A stretch of DNA of 64,000 nt from Chlorops oryzae (lineage: Eukaryota > Arthropoda > Insecta > Diptera > Chloropidae): assembly GCA_020466095.1 (NCBI GenBank), contig CM035808.1, forward strand, positions 10,199,012-10,263,011. Reading direction: 5' to 3'. The translations under genes were made by a program, and so were the position numbers. Under the pieces are notes generated by a model. It had not been told where the DNA came from. It saw only the letters and a list, made by a program, of their open reading frames with translations, and made no database searches. Below, in pieces: positions 33,791 to 46,221 of the stretch. The number at the start of each line of letters is the position of its first letter. Positions within the stretch are counted from its first letter, which is position 1.

Positions 33791-36280
33791 TTAAAATTTA
33801 AAAGTAAAAAATTCAATTTCACTTCATAATTATTTAAACTTAACTTTTAAAGTCCTTTGACAATCGCATTCGTAAGAATAGGAATTCAAAGGAAATAATT
33901 TTTAACATTATCGGATTTTGCAGGCATCAGGAACTTCACTAAATTGAAGCATCATCAGCATCATCAGCATCACAGATCCTTTCACATGATTTTTATTTTA
34001 TATTTTTTTTTTGATTTTATTTTATTTTTTTTTTGTGAGGGATTTTATCGAAGCTACTTAACATACTTTTCACAATTTTGCTTATGCAGTCAGGTATGAA
34101 GAAAAAAAAAAGAGAAAAAATAAAAACGCCAAAATGAACACAATACAAACCAGGATATAACTTTTCCCTTTCGGTTAACAAAGGCAAAAAAAAAAAAAAA
34201 AAAAAAAAAAGAAAATATGAAAGGAAATCAGCTTAAGGATTTTGCCAAAAGGGTTCAATTGCTGAATTTCCAAGCCAAACCGCTAACGCTAACGACCTCA
34301 ATTGTATCCTTTGGGAGCAATAAGTGAAATTCATGTTCTCTACTAACGTATTTTATATCCCAGCCATCTTTATAACGTCTTTGAAGAATATGCTGGTATG
34401 TTAAATTCTTTATCTTCTCGTTCTCGTTGTCGTTTTCTTTTCATTTTGACTTTTGTGAAAAGCACCGGCAGCCAGAGCAGCAGGAGAATCATCTCTTAAG
34501 CTAAGTTACGATATCTCGAATGTGCCGAAATATTATTTTTCGGTATAAATCCGACGTTAAAATACTTTTGCCGGGGGGTAAAGGAATATTTCTCCCACAA
34601 GAAATATGAGCATTTATAACTTTTCCTTTTGCTCTGATTGAAATATAAGTACGAAGCATGTATCTGATACAATTTTCTAAGCGTAAATAGTTTGACAAGT
34701 TAAATAATTTAAATGCACATCGGGGATACATTTATGGCATAATGACAAAAGTTGAAGGAATCCTAAAAGCATTTATTGAAATAAAAATAAAAAACTTATT
34801 TATTCAAAAAAACCATTTTTTATTTGGATTCTTTGCTAAAAAGAAAAATTTGCTGACCAACTTTTATATATCCTTTCAGAGGCCGACATAATTGAAATTT
34901 TTTGAACGAAGCAAAATAATGTCATATGTCGTAAATACATACTTATATGTACCCTGCAGTAATGAGCTGGCTAATTTCCTAAGAAGGACTGGCCTTTGAC
35001 CAGTCCAAATCCTACCGGTTATATTGTGTTAGTTCGCTCCACCAAAATCGGCTAGCCGCCTGCTGGTAACCATCGGGTTGGTTTAAGGGAAGTCGGTATA
35101 TGACACTCTCATCAACTTAGAAAGCTTTTGCATCTTTGAGAAAACAATCATAAGCATTGAATTACGCCAGCAGAGTACGAAATTTGTAAGCCGCTAACAA
35201 CCTCACGTAACCAATGGGTAATTCTTCTTAAAACAAAACAAAAAATAAAGAAAAATATATAAAAAATTGGTTTTTTTATTCCTTTATTTTCACTAGTCTA
35301 AGACCAGACAAAATTAATGCAATTGATTTGCGTTTAGCGGACCGGTCCATCTCCAATGACACGCCCATGTTAAAAAGGTCAGTTGAATGCATAATATTTG
35401 GAATTATGAGGGACTAGTACTGGTAAACGAAGGACTGACCGAAGGCTACACTTGAGTCAGTCCATATCATCATCATCAATGCAGGGTAGTTCCCACGTTA
35501 CCACCTCAAGCTTACGACCATGGTTTTCCAGTGCATATTCTTAACCGGAAATTTACGGAACAACTAGCCCCCAAAACGGAGGAATTCTAAGCACCAAATA
35601 TAATTTCCAAACTAATAATATCTTATATACGTAATTCTTGTGTCGCAGTGTTTGTTACCAAGCTCCTCCGAAACAGCTGGACCGATTTTTATGAAATTTT
35701 GTTTGCATATCGGGTAGGTCTGAGAATCAACCAACATCTATTTTGCATGCCCCTAAGGCCGGATCAAACAAAACGAAACCAAAATACTGTCGACGCTCGT
35801 TAATTCAAACCTAGAATAATTCGAACATCTCTATAATTCAAAATGATTACGAGTTCCCCACAAAATCTCTTTATACAGACGACTCTCGTTAATTCAACAT
35901 ATGGGGTACCAAGTTAAAGGAAATTGATCCAGCATTTTGAATAAATTATAAAATTTGGGTGTTATTTGGACACTTTTCATACCAAAATGGCTTCCAAAGT
36001 AAAAAAAAAAAATTGAACTTTTTTTCAGAATTTTTCACTTTGACCGTTTATTTCCCTAAATGGATCAAAATTTTACCATAAATTTAATTTTACACCATAA
36101 ATTTAATTAGCATATACAATTGGCTTGCAAACTGCATTTAAGTTTTTTTCCTACGATGAACCATTATCGTGGGAGAAATATTTTTCTCGACTTACTGCCT
36201 AAAAACTTTAAGGCCCTATAACTCCTCAGAGGTGCATATGCCCCGCCCCCCTCCCCACACATACGATTTTTTGTTCGTCT
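33791..36280. other. Non-coding DNA with repeat fragments
   Basis: It holds a long A run at 34186-34210 and a 7-bp perfect hairpin (GGACTGG/CCAGTCC) near 34987-35007. A dispersed-repeat-like segment lies at about 35635-35760, around CCGAAACAGCTGGACCGATT. Pogo-like terminal sequences are listed separately. No gene is supported. Confidence 0.45.
35785..35905. mobile_element. Pogo/Tigger-like terminal sequences, fragment
   Basis: GTCGACGCTCGTTAATTCAA near 35788 and GACGACTCTCGTTAATTCAA near 35878 are near-identical, in direct orientation, about 90 bases apart. The CTCGTTAATTC core resembles termini of pogo/Tigger-type elements as I recall them. There is no matching inverted end or transposase, so these would be fragments or nested ends. 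Confidence 0.3.
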
Positions 36281-36552
36281 TGTCATCCTCTATCACCCTG
36301 ATCCGGATGTACTAGCTCTCGTGAATCACCCTGTATACCTACATCTTCTCTTAAAAAATCATTGAGAATTACAGACGTATCCCAGTAGCTGCCGTCTGCA
36401 AAGTATAGGAGGTCTTGGACAGCGTACCGGAAGAAGACCACACAACCCCGATTACTTTGTGTTGGTAGTAGGTGGTGGTAGGCGTTCACTCTACAAGACG
36501 GCCACTCTCGAACAAAAGTATAGTAGGATTTTATATGAGGTCGTGTGCAGTA

Positions 36553-36615
36553 CCGCCTTCGAAGTGTGTTGCGGTTCATCACTTCTGTGAGCAGCATTTT
36601 GGCCGTAAAGATTTT
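36553..36615 (+). pseudogene. Possible THAP zinc-finger fragment
   Basis: In one plus-strand frame the peptide PPSKCVAVHHFCEQHFGRKD resembles the end of a THAP domain (PSK, then CxxHF and DF). The upstream half with the first Cys pair is absent, and a stop lies about 85 bases upstream. THAP domains occur in P-element transposases and host proteins. The match is short and may be chance. Confidence 0.18.
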
Positions 36616-36672
36616 TATAATAGCGAAGGAAAGGGAGCGGCAGCGAGAGAGATAGATAAAGATAGGGAGTGA

Positions 36673-39600
36673 TTACTTGATTTTCAACAAAATTTTAGTT
36701 TTTCATTTTTAACACACTCATTGCTTCTGAGGCGGTACGAAATTCGTAAAATGCAGGCAGTTTTCTTATGAAAATTAAGATTTCTTCAAGCATAATAATA
36801 TAGTTTACTCCATTGATTAAAGAAAGTGTCCCTCACATAGTCTAAAATTTATCGAAATAGATCAATAAAGTAAGGAAGGAAAAGAGAATTTTTGCGAAAT
36901 TCCTTCGCATTGACACTTTGAACCCCTTCTTCCCCATGCCCTATTTTAATAATAAAACATTTTTTACTTCATCTTATTTATAATTCTTTCACCAAAAGGG
37001 GCTACAGAGAAGATGGAAAATTAAGTTAATTTAATAAGGTCGATTGATGACGCTTCCAATCAAATGTAGCAAAATTGCTAAAAAATCCTTTTCGCAAAAA
37101 TGACACAAATAATGAATGGAACCTTTTTTTATTTGACTTTCTCCTATTTAACAGGTCAATGCGGGACCAACATTCATTAGGAGAAAGGCAAAGAAGAAGC
37201 GTAAAAATCACTAAACGACGTCTTTTTTTTCTCTTTTACTCACTGAAATTGAGAAAGAAAGTTTCTATGATTTTTTTTTTGTTTTTTTTTTTTGAAGTTC
37301 TAATTGAAACCTCAATTTTCTTTTCATCAATAGAAAAGTGACAAAAAATAAAAATAAAAAAAAGGAGAAAAGAAGAAGTAAAATTTTATTTCACTTAAGG
37401 GTTTTTGACCCTTTCTCTCGAACGGAATCTGAGCGAACAAATCGATTCTCGGTTGTCATTCGATTCGAAAGAGTCAAGGTAATGGGGAAATTGTGTTCTA
37501 CGCACATCAGATGTCAATGGCGCAAATGTATAGACCGAAAACTTTTCACATTTCTGCTACTTAGTCACCCAATGTAACCTACTTAAAAATTAATCAAATC
37601 TTCTTTCAAAGGAATTCCATGCCGACACATTCATTTTGTGTGGCTTTATTGCAGCAATGGCTTATTGCTTCCGGTTTGCCCTGTGCTTCAACGCCAAGCA
37701 AAGCAACGCAACCGATGTGACCCGAAGCGATGGCAGGTACTTTCCCATTCTACACAGCTCGAGCGAAGACACATTTTCGTAAACATTTCCTTTTCGGTTT
37801 TCTTTCATCAGTCGCTTCAGTGTCGCTTGTGCGCGTTCTTTTCTCCCCGTCCTTGTCGCCTCGTCGTTTCGTCCTTTCTGATGCCTTTGATCGATTTGAG
37901 CAATCAACTGTTTTAATGTTCTTTTTCTTTATTTTATTTTTCATTTTTTTTTTTTCACTTATTTTTAACAAGACGGAATCTATTTCTACTCTTTTAGCTG
38001 TTTGAAAGTGTTCTTTAAATGACTTTTCGGAGCGCACATAAAAGGGCTTATAAAGTGTTAAAAGAATTTCGGATGGAATGTTAATGGGAAAATTAATGCT
38101 GCGAATTGATTACATGGGCCGAGCAAATAATTCTCATTCGAGGCTTCATTGACGTTGTTAAAAAGGCTCAAAAAGTATGGAATCTTTTTCATTTATTTCT
38201 CATACTATTTCAGCTAAGCTGAAAAAAATAATTTCCACATTTGTTCATGAAAAATATCTCCTAAAAAGCAATCAAAAATTGTTGTGGACATGAGCCTTAT
38301 TGAAGCAGTAATTTATTCTATTTAACGTAAAATACGAAGAATATTTTGGACAGTTTTGGCATACATTGCCATTAAGAATATTGAGTGTATTCGTCCATGA
38401 TTATATTTAATAAAAATCCCTTCACAGGCTTTCTTTCCGTAAGAAAATTCAATTATAAAGCTTGAGCTTTTGACCCAACAATATTTAGCAAAACAACAAT
38501 AAAAATGTTTTTGTTCAACAATCTAAGCTTCTTTCCTGATGATCATCATCGTAACAATGTGAATCACAGCAACAAAAACCATTAAAAAAAAAACTTAAAT
38601 CTTGAACAAAAAAGATTGAAAAGAAAAACAGCTTTCAGAATGAGTTACGTTCGAAGTCTCCTAAGTGAATATGAAAAGCTTAAAAACTAAAAGGACTTTA
38701 ACGTTATGTACCTAGATTAATTGATGTTCGAAACAAAGGTCTGCGATGTGAATAGACACGCGTAGAGTAAAGCTCAAACATAGAAAACTAATCCCTGAAC
38801 TATAATGATACACTTGGGCGAAGCAATAAAAGTAACCTTGTGCCTCACACAAAGGATAATACCTATTATCATCAGCATATTTACGGTCCAAATATACTCT
38901 TTAGCATTAGCAGGATGAATTAGAGCTTAGATAATATTTTTCCAAAAAAGAAAAAACAAGAAAGAAAAGGTAGTGGCCGTTACACAAAAGAAGATGGGCA
39001 GCAGTTGGAGAAAAAAGATTTATTTGGCGACCTTTTGCAAATTATGAGCTTCTTTATAATTACATATACCTCAAGGAAACCCTTAAGGATTTGAAAACAT
39101 TTGTACGCACTAGCGCGATTCTACCCTAATATAAGGTTAATGTAGAAGCTTCGTTTTGCCCGGAATTACTTCAGGAGCACTCCTTAGAAATTTAATTTAT
39201 AAAGATTATATGTTTCCTCATAATTCCCCTCCATTCTTTGAGCTCAAATGTCGGGAGAGTGCTTAAATGCTGGCCTTCTTAATGATTCATATGTTAACTC
39301 ACTACGGGGTAATTAAGTGAGCAAATTTGCTTTGCGTTTGAATGTATACATGGATGTACGTATGTAATAAACAACAGATATTTTGTGAAAAGGCACTAAC
39401 GAAGTATCTTTGACGTAAATAATTTCGAAATTAAATACTTTTCCTCTTATTGTTAGTTTGGAATTTCTAATTTAAAACATTTTCCACTAAAATTTTAAGT
39501 TGAATTTTTTTTTTTTTTTTTAAACATTTTCATTCGACTCCATACACGCAAACGCATAGCCCACATAGATAAAGGTATGCCAGAATTGTGTAAAGCTCTA

Positions 39601-41180
39601 ATCACAATTTCCGTTTTCCTTCCTTGTTTCGCTCCCCTTGGCTGTAATATGTGCTAACGGATATCCGAGCATTAGACAGAGAGAAGCCGCATGATAGCTT
39701 TTTGTTGTTTATTATCGTACGGACTTTACATACGTAAAAAGCGAAATGAAGAGATAAGAAATTTCATTGGCTTTGGATGAGCTTAAATTTTTAGTAGATA
39801 TTTACTTGTTTGGAGAGCTTAGCCTGCACATGCACTAGGAATTAGAATGAAGTGAATTTTGAAATTGATTTTTATATGAACTCAGTTCAGTGTTATTCAG
39901 AACAAAAAATTGTTGTTTATTTTTATTTTTTTCTTCTAAAGAGCCCAGGAAATGCTTTTCAGCACGATTTTAAATAAATGAATTTTATTGAAAAAGCAAA
40001 AAAAAAATATTTAAAAAAAATAGGAAGGTTTAAAAAACATCGCATTTAAAGGAATCAGCAATTGAAAAGCACACGAGGCAAAGCAAACGAAGGGAGCGCA
40101 CACATGTTCTGTGTTTGTGTTAAATAGAGCATACATTGTAAGGGCAAAAGTACAAATTGAAATTGAAAATAGTTTTTAGATTCTTCAATGCTTTAGCTTT
40201 TTTTTTATTTTTTTTTTCGGTTGAAAATGGGAAAAAAGAGCTTACATACACTGGCAGAGAATGCGATACTTGAAAACAATTTGCGCTGTTTTATAGAGCG
40301 TACGAATCACTTCGACTTAAAATGCGTATACTCAATAAAGGCAACGAACGAAGCAGCATGCACTCGAATGTTAACCAATGGACGAAACGAATAAGCGAGA
40401 ATAAAGACATAAAATTCCAACAAAAAAAATCGAATTTTATTTCAGTCGAAATGCGATTGACCCTTCAATTGAAATCCTTAGAAATTCACTTCATTATTAA
40501 GGCATATATAGATATATAGTTGGAGGAGATTAGCAGCAATTAAATCAGTATAAATCGATCAATTCCGCAGCTTAAGTAGTGGAAAACTTCAACAAGAAAT
40601 TGAGGAAGTTTCAAATTAACCCAAGACTGATTGCCTTTCAACTTGAATGCATTCTTCAAGAATATAATTTCCTTAATTTTACAAATCTACTAGCCACAAT
40701 TTACGGTTGAGTGCCCTTACTGTTGCCGCCTCTCTGCAAACACTATAGATGCTTTCGTTCGGGAATTCGACTGTCAGTTTATGAACCAATCTTTCGAGTC
40801 AAGTATGGAGCTTGCAAATATAAAGCAAAGATATACATACACACACAGCTTAATGGCAAAAAGAACCACTCAAAATTATATTTTCTCAACTCTATTTTGA
40901 GCGGGATTTTCATATTTTATTTTTTTTTAGTTTATCGTGAGTTTATTTAACATTTATCAACGTTTTCATCCCGCTATTTTGTGGTACGATAGAAAGGAAT
41001 TTAAAAAATAGAATCTGCGACCACTTACTGCATAAAAACCATTAGCTGGAAAACTATTAAGCACTCTGCTTCACGTCTTTTCATTTGACGGACAAAGAAT
41101 TCTCGTTAGCTAATAGAAAGAATATCAAAATTGCAAGAAAAAGCCATCCTTTGACGAGGTTCAACTTTTAATTATCATTA
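36673..41180. other. Non-coding AT-rich stretch
   Basis: No gene is convincing. At 37657-37782 a 41-codon ATG frame follows TTTATTGCAG and reaches a GGCAG|GTACTT donor-like site, but it is too short to call. Homopolymer and low-complexity runs occur at 37270-37292, 37945-37955 and 39508-39520. Confidence 0.45.
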
Positions 41181-42472
41181 TATTAGGTGTAGTAAAAAGA
41201 AATCCATTATTTTTGCATTAAATTGAGGGCTTTATTTAAGATAGTTAGAATGACCCGATTTAGGTCAAATATGCGCCGTTTTGTTCGATAACTTGTTGCC
41301 ATTTTAAAGGTAATTTCATTATGCCTCTCTCATAGAAGCCCTCGTTCCTATTAGCAAAAAATTGAGACAGTCGAATTTCAGAAGCCTCTCTTGAAGCGAT
41401 TGTTTCACCAGCAAAATTGTTCGCCATGGACAGGAACAGATGGTAATCACTTGATGCCAGGTCCGGACTATAAGGTGGATGCAGAAGAACCTCCCAACCA
41501 AACTCCCGGAGCTTCTGGCGAGTCACTATCGATGTGTGTGACCTGGCGTTGTCCTGATGGAACACAATTCCTCTCCTATTGGCCAAAGCTGGCCGCTTAT
41601 GGGCGATTGCTTCCTTCAGACGGTCCAATTGTTGACAGTAGAGTTCCGAGTTAAGAGTTTTGCCGTATGGGAGCAGCTCATAGTAGATAATTCCCTGCCA
41701 ATCCCACCAAACACACAGCAAAACCTTCCTGGTCGTCAATACTGGCTTGGCCACCGTTTCCGCCGGTTCACCGTGTTTCGACCACGACCGTTTTCGCTTG
41801 ACGTTGTCGTAAGTGACCCACTTTTCATCACCAGTCACCAACCGCTTCAGAAATGGGTCGATTTTGTTGCGGTTCAGCAGCGATTCGCAGATGGAAACTC
41901 GGTCTATGAGGTTTTTTTGCGTTAACTCGTGTGGCACCCATACATCGAGCTTCTTTGTGTATCCAGCCTTATTCAAATAGTTCCAAACGGTTTTTTGTGA
42001 AATCTTTAGCTCTTTTGCAATCGAAACAGTGCTAACATGACGGTCGGACTCGATAATTTCCATGATTTTATCGACATTTTCGACAATTGGCCTTCCAGTG
42101 CGTGGTGCATCCTTGACATCGAAGTTACCGGAACGGAATCGACGAAACCAAAATTGCGCATGATTGGCTGTTACAGTATCAGGTCCATAAACGCTATTCA
42201 CATTTTCAGCCGCCTGGCTTGCGTTTTCTCCCTGATCGAAGAAAAACTGTAAAATGTAGCGAATTTTCTCTTTGCTGATGTCCATCTTTGACAAGCTCTC
42301 AAACAAAACTGAATCAATCAATCAAAAAAGTGTCAAAAAAGCTTTTTTAGAAGGAACTGTCATCTTTCTAATGCCCGCTAGCGGAACACGATCGGACTTA
42401 TACAACGCGAGATGCAGATAAATAACGCCATCTATTGGAAAAATAATGGATTTCTTTTTACTACACCTAATA
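41181..42472 (-). mobile_element. Complete mariner transposon with TA target duplication
   Basis: The element proper is 41183-42470 (1,288 bp, usual mariner size), flanked by TA at 41181-41182 and 42471-42472. The terminal inverted repeats begin TTAGGTGTAGTAAAAAG and agree for at least 30 bases at both ends. One uninterrupted transposase gene occupies the minus strand. Intact ends and ORF suggest a recent insertion. Confidence 0.95.
41260..42285 (-). CDS. Mariner transposase, 341 aa, apparently intact
   Basis: It cuts and pastes the element through the terminal repeats in the nucleus. The first ATG is at 42285; a further 12 in-frame codons upstream start only at TTG. Residues 1-110 form the paired helix-turn-helix DNA-binding region with a GRP linker at about 64-66. 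WVPHELT is at 116-122. The catalytic triad is D153 (TGDEKW), D245 (HQDN) and D280, with 34 residues between the last two, as in the mariner D,D34D class. The usual YSPDLAPSD motif reads YSPDLASSD, a Pro-to-Ser change at 278. Length is typical (about 340-350 aa). No stop or frameshift is seen. Activity is not shown by sequence alone. Confidence 0.95.
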   Translation of the reverse strand: MDISKEKIRYILQFFFDQGENASQAAENVNSVYGPDTVTANHAQFWFRRFRSGNFDVKDAPRTGRPIVENVDKIMEIIESDRHVSTVSIAKELKISQKTVWNYLNKAGYTKKLDVWVPHELTQKNLIDRVSICESLLNRNKIDPFLKRLVTGDEKWVTYDNVKRKRSWSKHGEPAETVAKPVLTTRKVLLCVWWDWQGIIYYELLPYGKTLNSELYCQQLDRLKEAIAHKRPALANRRGIVFHQDNARSHTSIVTRQKLREFGWEVLLHPPYSPDLASSDYHLFLSMANNFAGETIASREASEIRLSQFFANRNEGFYERGIMKLPLKWQQVIEQNGAYLT

Positions 42473-43679
42473 TTATAGGGAAAAAAAATTAAATGAAATA
42501 AAAAGAAACAGAAACAGAAAGGAAAATAGAAAACATAAAGAGCTTAATTAACCATTTAATGCGAAAGCTTCGATTCAATTAATGGTCTGCAGCTGAACTT
42601 AAATAACTGACAATAACTGTTCACTTTATTTTGTCAATTTTAAATTTGCATTTTTATTTTTATTTAGTTTTTTATGAGCACCATTGCAGCTTTATTTGTC
42701 ATTCGATTACTGTATAGTAAAATGGAAGTCATACTGGCATATTGTCAATTACCATTTCCAGCTGCCATTTGGATATTTTTTTGCCATTTGGGACATTAAT
42801 TTGGGAGATATTCATTAACAGAAATTGACACTCAAACGAATGGTACCAAATTTTGAATGAAATTTAACTAATTTCAAATGCAAATAACTCTTTAAAATAT
42901 TCTCGCATTTAGTAAAGCGTTGTATGTGGTATGAGTTTTGCTTCTCCAAATGCATTACTCATACGCAGATGTGTACCGTATGCGCTGACTGTACTCTTAA
43001 TAAGTTTTTTTTTTCTTTTTTTTTTTTTAAATCACAAAAAAAGTACGGAGATTCGTACAGCCTTCTCAAAGTAGGCACACCGAAAAAAAAATCCCCACTT
43101 TGACGTCGTTTATTTTTCTTATGGAAAATCAACACTGCGGGAATTTATTCAATAACATCTAATTTAGTAATTTATTTTTTCTGGTCTTTATTAAATAAAA
43201 AAAAAAACCAACTTTAATATCACGTAGAAACGAAAAGATTATAGACCCTTTGAATTGGTTTTACTCCATGCAGTGCAAAAGTCTTAAAAGAATTCTCTGA
43301 AATTAGCTCTTCTCATCACTCGATTTCTCATGGTATTAAGCTATAAAAGAAATTCTTAGAATTATTTTTCTATGAAATAAACCATCGTATATAATAAAAG
43401 TACATCATAGTCGTTTAACTACACATTTTTCAAATGCGATTTTATATGGAATAAGAGGATTTTATGGTAGAGAAGAGTACAGCTCAAGCTCGTTTCTAAC
43501 TAAAATTAAGTGCACCCCAAGGAGATTTGCTACACTTGACAATAGAGTCATTTTCTTATTTTTCTCCTACCTTTTTTATGAAGAAGACCTTTCAGGAAAA
43601 CACCAACAATACTCATGAATAAATTTCTCAGAAAATGTTCTCAGAACTACAACAAAAAAAATGTTTATTATTATGATTG
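42473..43679. other. Non-coding DNA between mariner and LTR element
   Basis: AT-rich. TTAATAAG and T runs lie near 43010-43028. Nothing recognisable. Confidence 0.5.
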
Positions 43680-43778
43680 TATGTGTAGTGGGAGTTGACA
43701 GACCATAGGGTACTCAATCCTAAATCAAAAATAAATTTAAAAAGAGAAAAACTTTTATTGCCTCCTAAAATTTTTTTT

Positions 43779-43875
43779 ATGATCTTCGCTTATTATCGAA
43801 CCAATATCACATGATCCTCGCTTGTTTTCGAGCTAATATCATACGATTCTCCCTTGTTTTCGAACTAAATATCAC
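43779..43875 (+). repeat. 32-bp tandem repeat within LTR (3 copies)
   Basis: Units start at 43779, 43811 and 43843, around ATGATCCTCGCTTGTTTTCG and an AATATCAC end. The same array is in the 3' LTR at 51201-51297. Tandem arrays in the U3 region often bind regulators, but no factor is identified. Confidence 0.75.
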
Positions 43876-44100
43876 AACCAAAATCGTACGATTTTACCGT
43901 TTGCTCATTTAAACCTTAAAGGTTCTCTCAAGTTCGAAACCATTTGAATCGAACCCTTTGGTCAAAGCCTAATAGAAGGGAAGACTATAAGAAATTGAGA
44001 GTGAGACACGAATGCAGTCAGTCAGTAATTGATCGTCAAGAGCGCCGTGATTTGGCATACAGTTTTGTGCCTCGCGAAGAAACAGTTTTTAAAATTTAAA

Positions 44101-44383
44101 AAGAAAAAGTTAACATTTGATATTTTCCGCTGAAATTTAAAAATCCAAATTTAAAAGAAACAAGAAAAAAAATTCCCGAGTTTAAAGAACTAAAAAGAAA
44201 AAGTTAACATTTGATATCTTTCCCCGGAAATTTAAAAATCAAAATTTGAAAGAAACAAAAAAAAATTACACGAGTTTAAAGAACTAAAAAGAAAAAGTTT
44301 ACATTTTATATTTTTCCGCTGAAATTTAAAAATCAAAATTTAAAAGGAACAAGTAAAAGAAAACACGAGTTTAAGAAACTAAA
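44101..44383 (+). repeat. 94-95-bp tandem repeat within LTR (3 copies)
   Basis: Units start at 44101, 44195 and 44289, each beginning AAGAAAAAGTT with a later GAAATTTAAAAATC block. A partial fourth starts at 44384. They are duplicated in the 3' LTR (51523-51805). The sequence is A-rich and non-coding. Confidence 0.75.
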
Positions 44384-45363
44384 AAGAAAAAAGGTTTTGA
44401 GAAAAAAGAAAAAAAACAAAACTAAGATAAATTATATTCTAAAAACACATAGACGAAAGAAAACAGAAAATGTAAGAAAATAAAACAACGTTTTAACTTA
44501 TATCGCCGCAAAACATAAAAAACTAGAACTATCAGTAAACCAAAGAAAACAAAATAAAACCTTACAGAAATAGAGAGACATTTATTAAAACAAAGAGAGA
44601 CACAACTAAAAGGTATCAATAATACACTGACGGCATCTTTATTGCATCCAGCTGCTAATTCACGAAACTCGACGCCGTGGATCTGTTCGAGAGAGCCTTC
44701 ATCGTTGGAACCGTATCCAGCATATCGATACGGGCGCGACCAGATAAGCCATTTCTTATTTTAAGTTTTTTTGTACTTTATATGTATATATATTTCTATT
44801 TATGTAACAACCATTTTTTTTTATATCGAGAATAGAATTGAAATTTTCTTTAACTTTGTGTTAACTCATTGGCCAAGAGTTTAGGCTAAGACAAAAAAAA
44901 AACATGTAGCTTAAAAGATCTCAAATAAATATGTTGGAATAATCTAAATTTGTATGTAGCTTGAAATTCAAACCTCGTTTGTGTCGAAAAGGGATTTCGG
45001 AACATCAGAAATCATGGTAGGGTGGGCGAAGGAGAACATGCTACATCCAAGTAGTGTGTCGGTTGGAGCCAGTTCGGTGTTAGTCCGTTTTTTTCTCAGT
45101 CATATGTAGCTTACTTCGTTTTTATTAGATCAGTGTTATTGGTTTTTGTTTATTTTTTTTGAGTATTGTATACACCGTGTGCAACAAATTTTTTTTTCTG
45201 ATTATGGCCTTTTAGTGAGTGAGTAAGGGTCCGCGAGTAGATGAACCTCCCCACGACTGAAGCAGCCGGAAAGCACACGGAACTCGCGGTTCCTGAGAAG
45301 CATCTCGCTCTCTAACCTTTGGCAGAACCGGGCAGAATGCTGCCACGTGCACATAACAGAAAA

Positions 45364-45375
45364 TGGCGCCCAACC
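45364..45375 (+). other. Primer-binding site, tRNA-Lys type
   Basis: TGGCGCCCAACC lies five bases after the 5' LTR. It matches the complement of a tRNA-Lys 3' end over about 11 bases, the region where minus-strand DNA synthesis is primed. Complementarity breaks down beyond that. Confidence 0.7.
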
Positions 45376-45952
45376 GGATGGGCCAAATAGCTCTTTTATT
45401 TCATCTATAATCTAATCTCTTTTGAGTTAATAGACTGCAATGCCCTCCGAATTAAAATTTGAGAACATCTTTGGTTCTAAATATACAGAGAAAAAAATTA
45501 AAATCAAGAGAAAAAAAAAAACAACAAACAAACAAAAAATTAAATTAATTTAAATATTGTATTGCCCCTGTAGGAAATGGCATTACATGGATTTGTAGCA
45601 TTATTTCGCACCACGGGAGGATTAATATTGTCTAAATTCTTTCTTCAATTAAATTTGAATACCATGCCGGAAATGCAGTGTTTTAGTGGCTAAATGCCTT
45701 ATACACTGACCGCATATGAAATCAAAATTAACCTATAAATCGTTAAAATAAAATAAAATATCAAAGAGGAAAAAACCATTTAATTTCGGATTTGCTACAT
45801 CGGCAGACTATGCTCTCAGGTGTAAGACCATTTTGAATGTGTTGCCGTTTTCATTAATCTTAATGCACCAATCTGACTCCAATCACTACAATTTATTCGA
45901 CGCAAACGAGTTTTGGAAAGTAAAGCTACACTCAACAAAATTCTATTGTAAA

Positions 45953-45995
<43 letters not shown>

Positions 45996-46121
45996 CATTA
46001 CTTATTTTTCTTTCACACATTTGCATCACTTTTATAGCATATAAAAACAAAAAAAAAAAAAACGAGCAGGAAAGTATCAAATTTTAACTTTCGCGTCTTA
46101 GTTGTATATACTTATATATAT

Positions 46122-46152
<31 letters not shown>

Positions 46153-46221
46153 TATATAACCCAAAGAATAAAAACATATTCCAGGGAAAATTTTCAAATT
46201 TTTTTTAATAATTTCGTTGTC
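45376..46221 (+). other. Gypsy leader, non-coding
   Basis: About 0.85 kb of AT-rich leader between the PBS and the gag ATG. It includes a run of about 38 A at 45955-45992, another A-rich stretch at about 46049-46062, and a third near 46121-46148. The longer frame reaching gag from 46102 begins with TTG and reads through poly-Lys, so it is not taken as the start. Confidence 0.7.

Larger units (their letters stand above)
43684..45358 (+). repeat. 5' LTR, 1,675 bp
   Basis: It starts TGTAGTGGGAG and ends CACATAACA, giving the canonical TG...CA. It is the same length as the 3' LTR, with a constant 7,422-base offset, and I saw no difference between them. It contains three 32-bp repeats (43779-43875), three 94-95-bp repeats (44101-44383) and an AATAAA at 44924-44929 for 3' processing. 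The short minus-strand frame repeated in both LTRs is not a gene. Confidence 0.95.

Noticed and set aside
41391..41925. Plus-strand ORFs of 87 and 122 aa
   Set aside because: They are antisense shadows of the mariner transposase on the minus strand.
44422..44619. 65-aa minus-strand ORF present in both LTRs
   Set aside because: The duplication only reflects LTR identity; the sequence is A-rich LTR DNA with no domain.
46102..46221. Extended Gag start at 46102
   Set aside because: It begins with TTG and reads through poly-A as poly-Lys; the ATG at 46222 directly precedes the RING finger.
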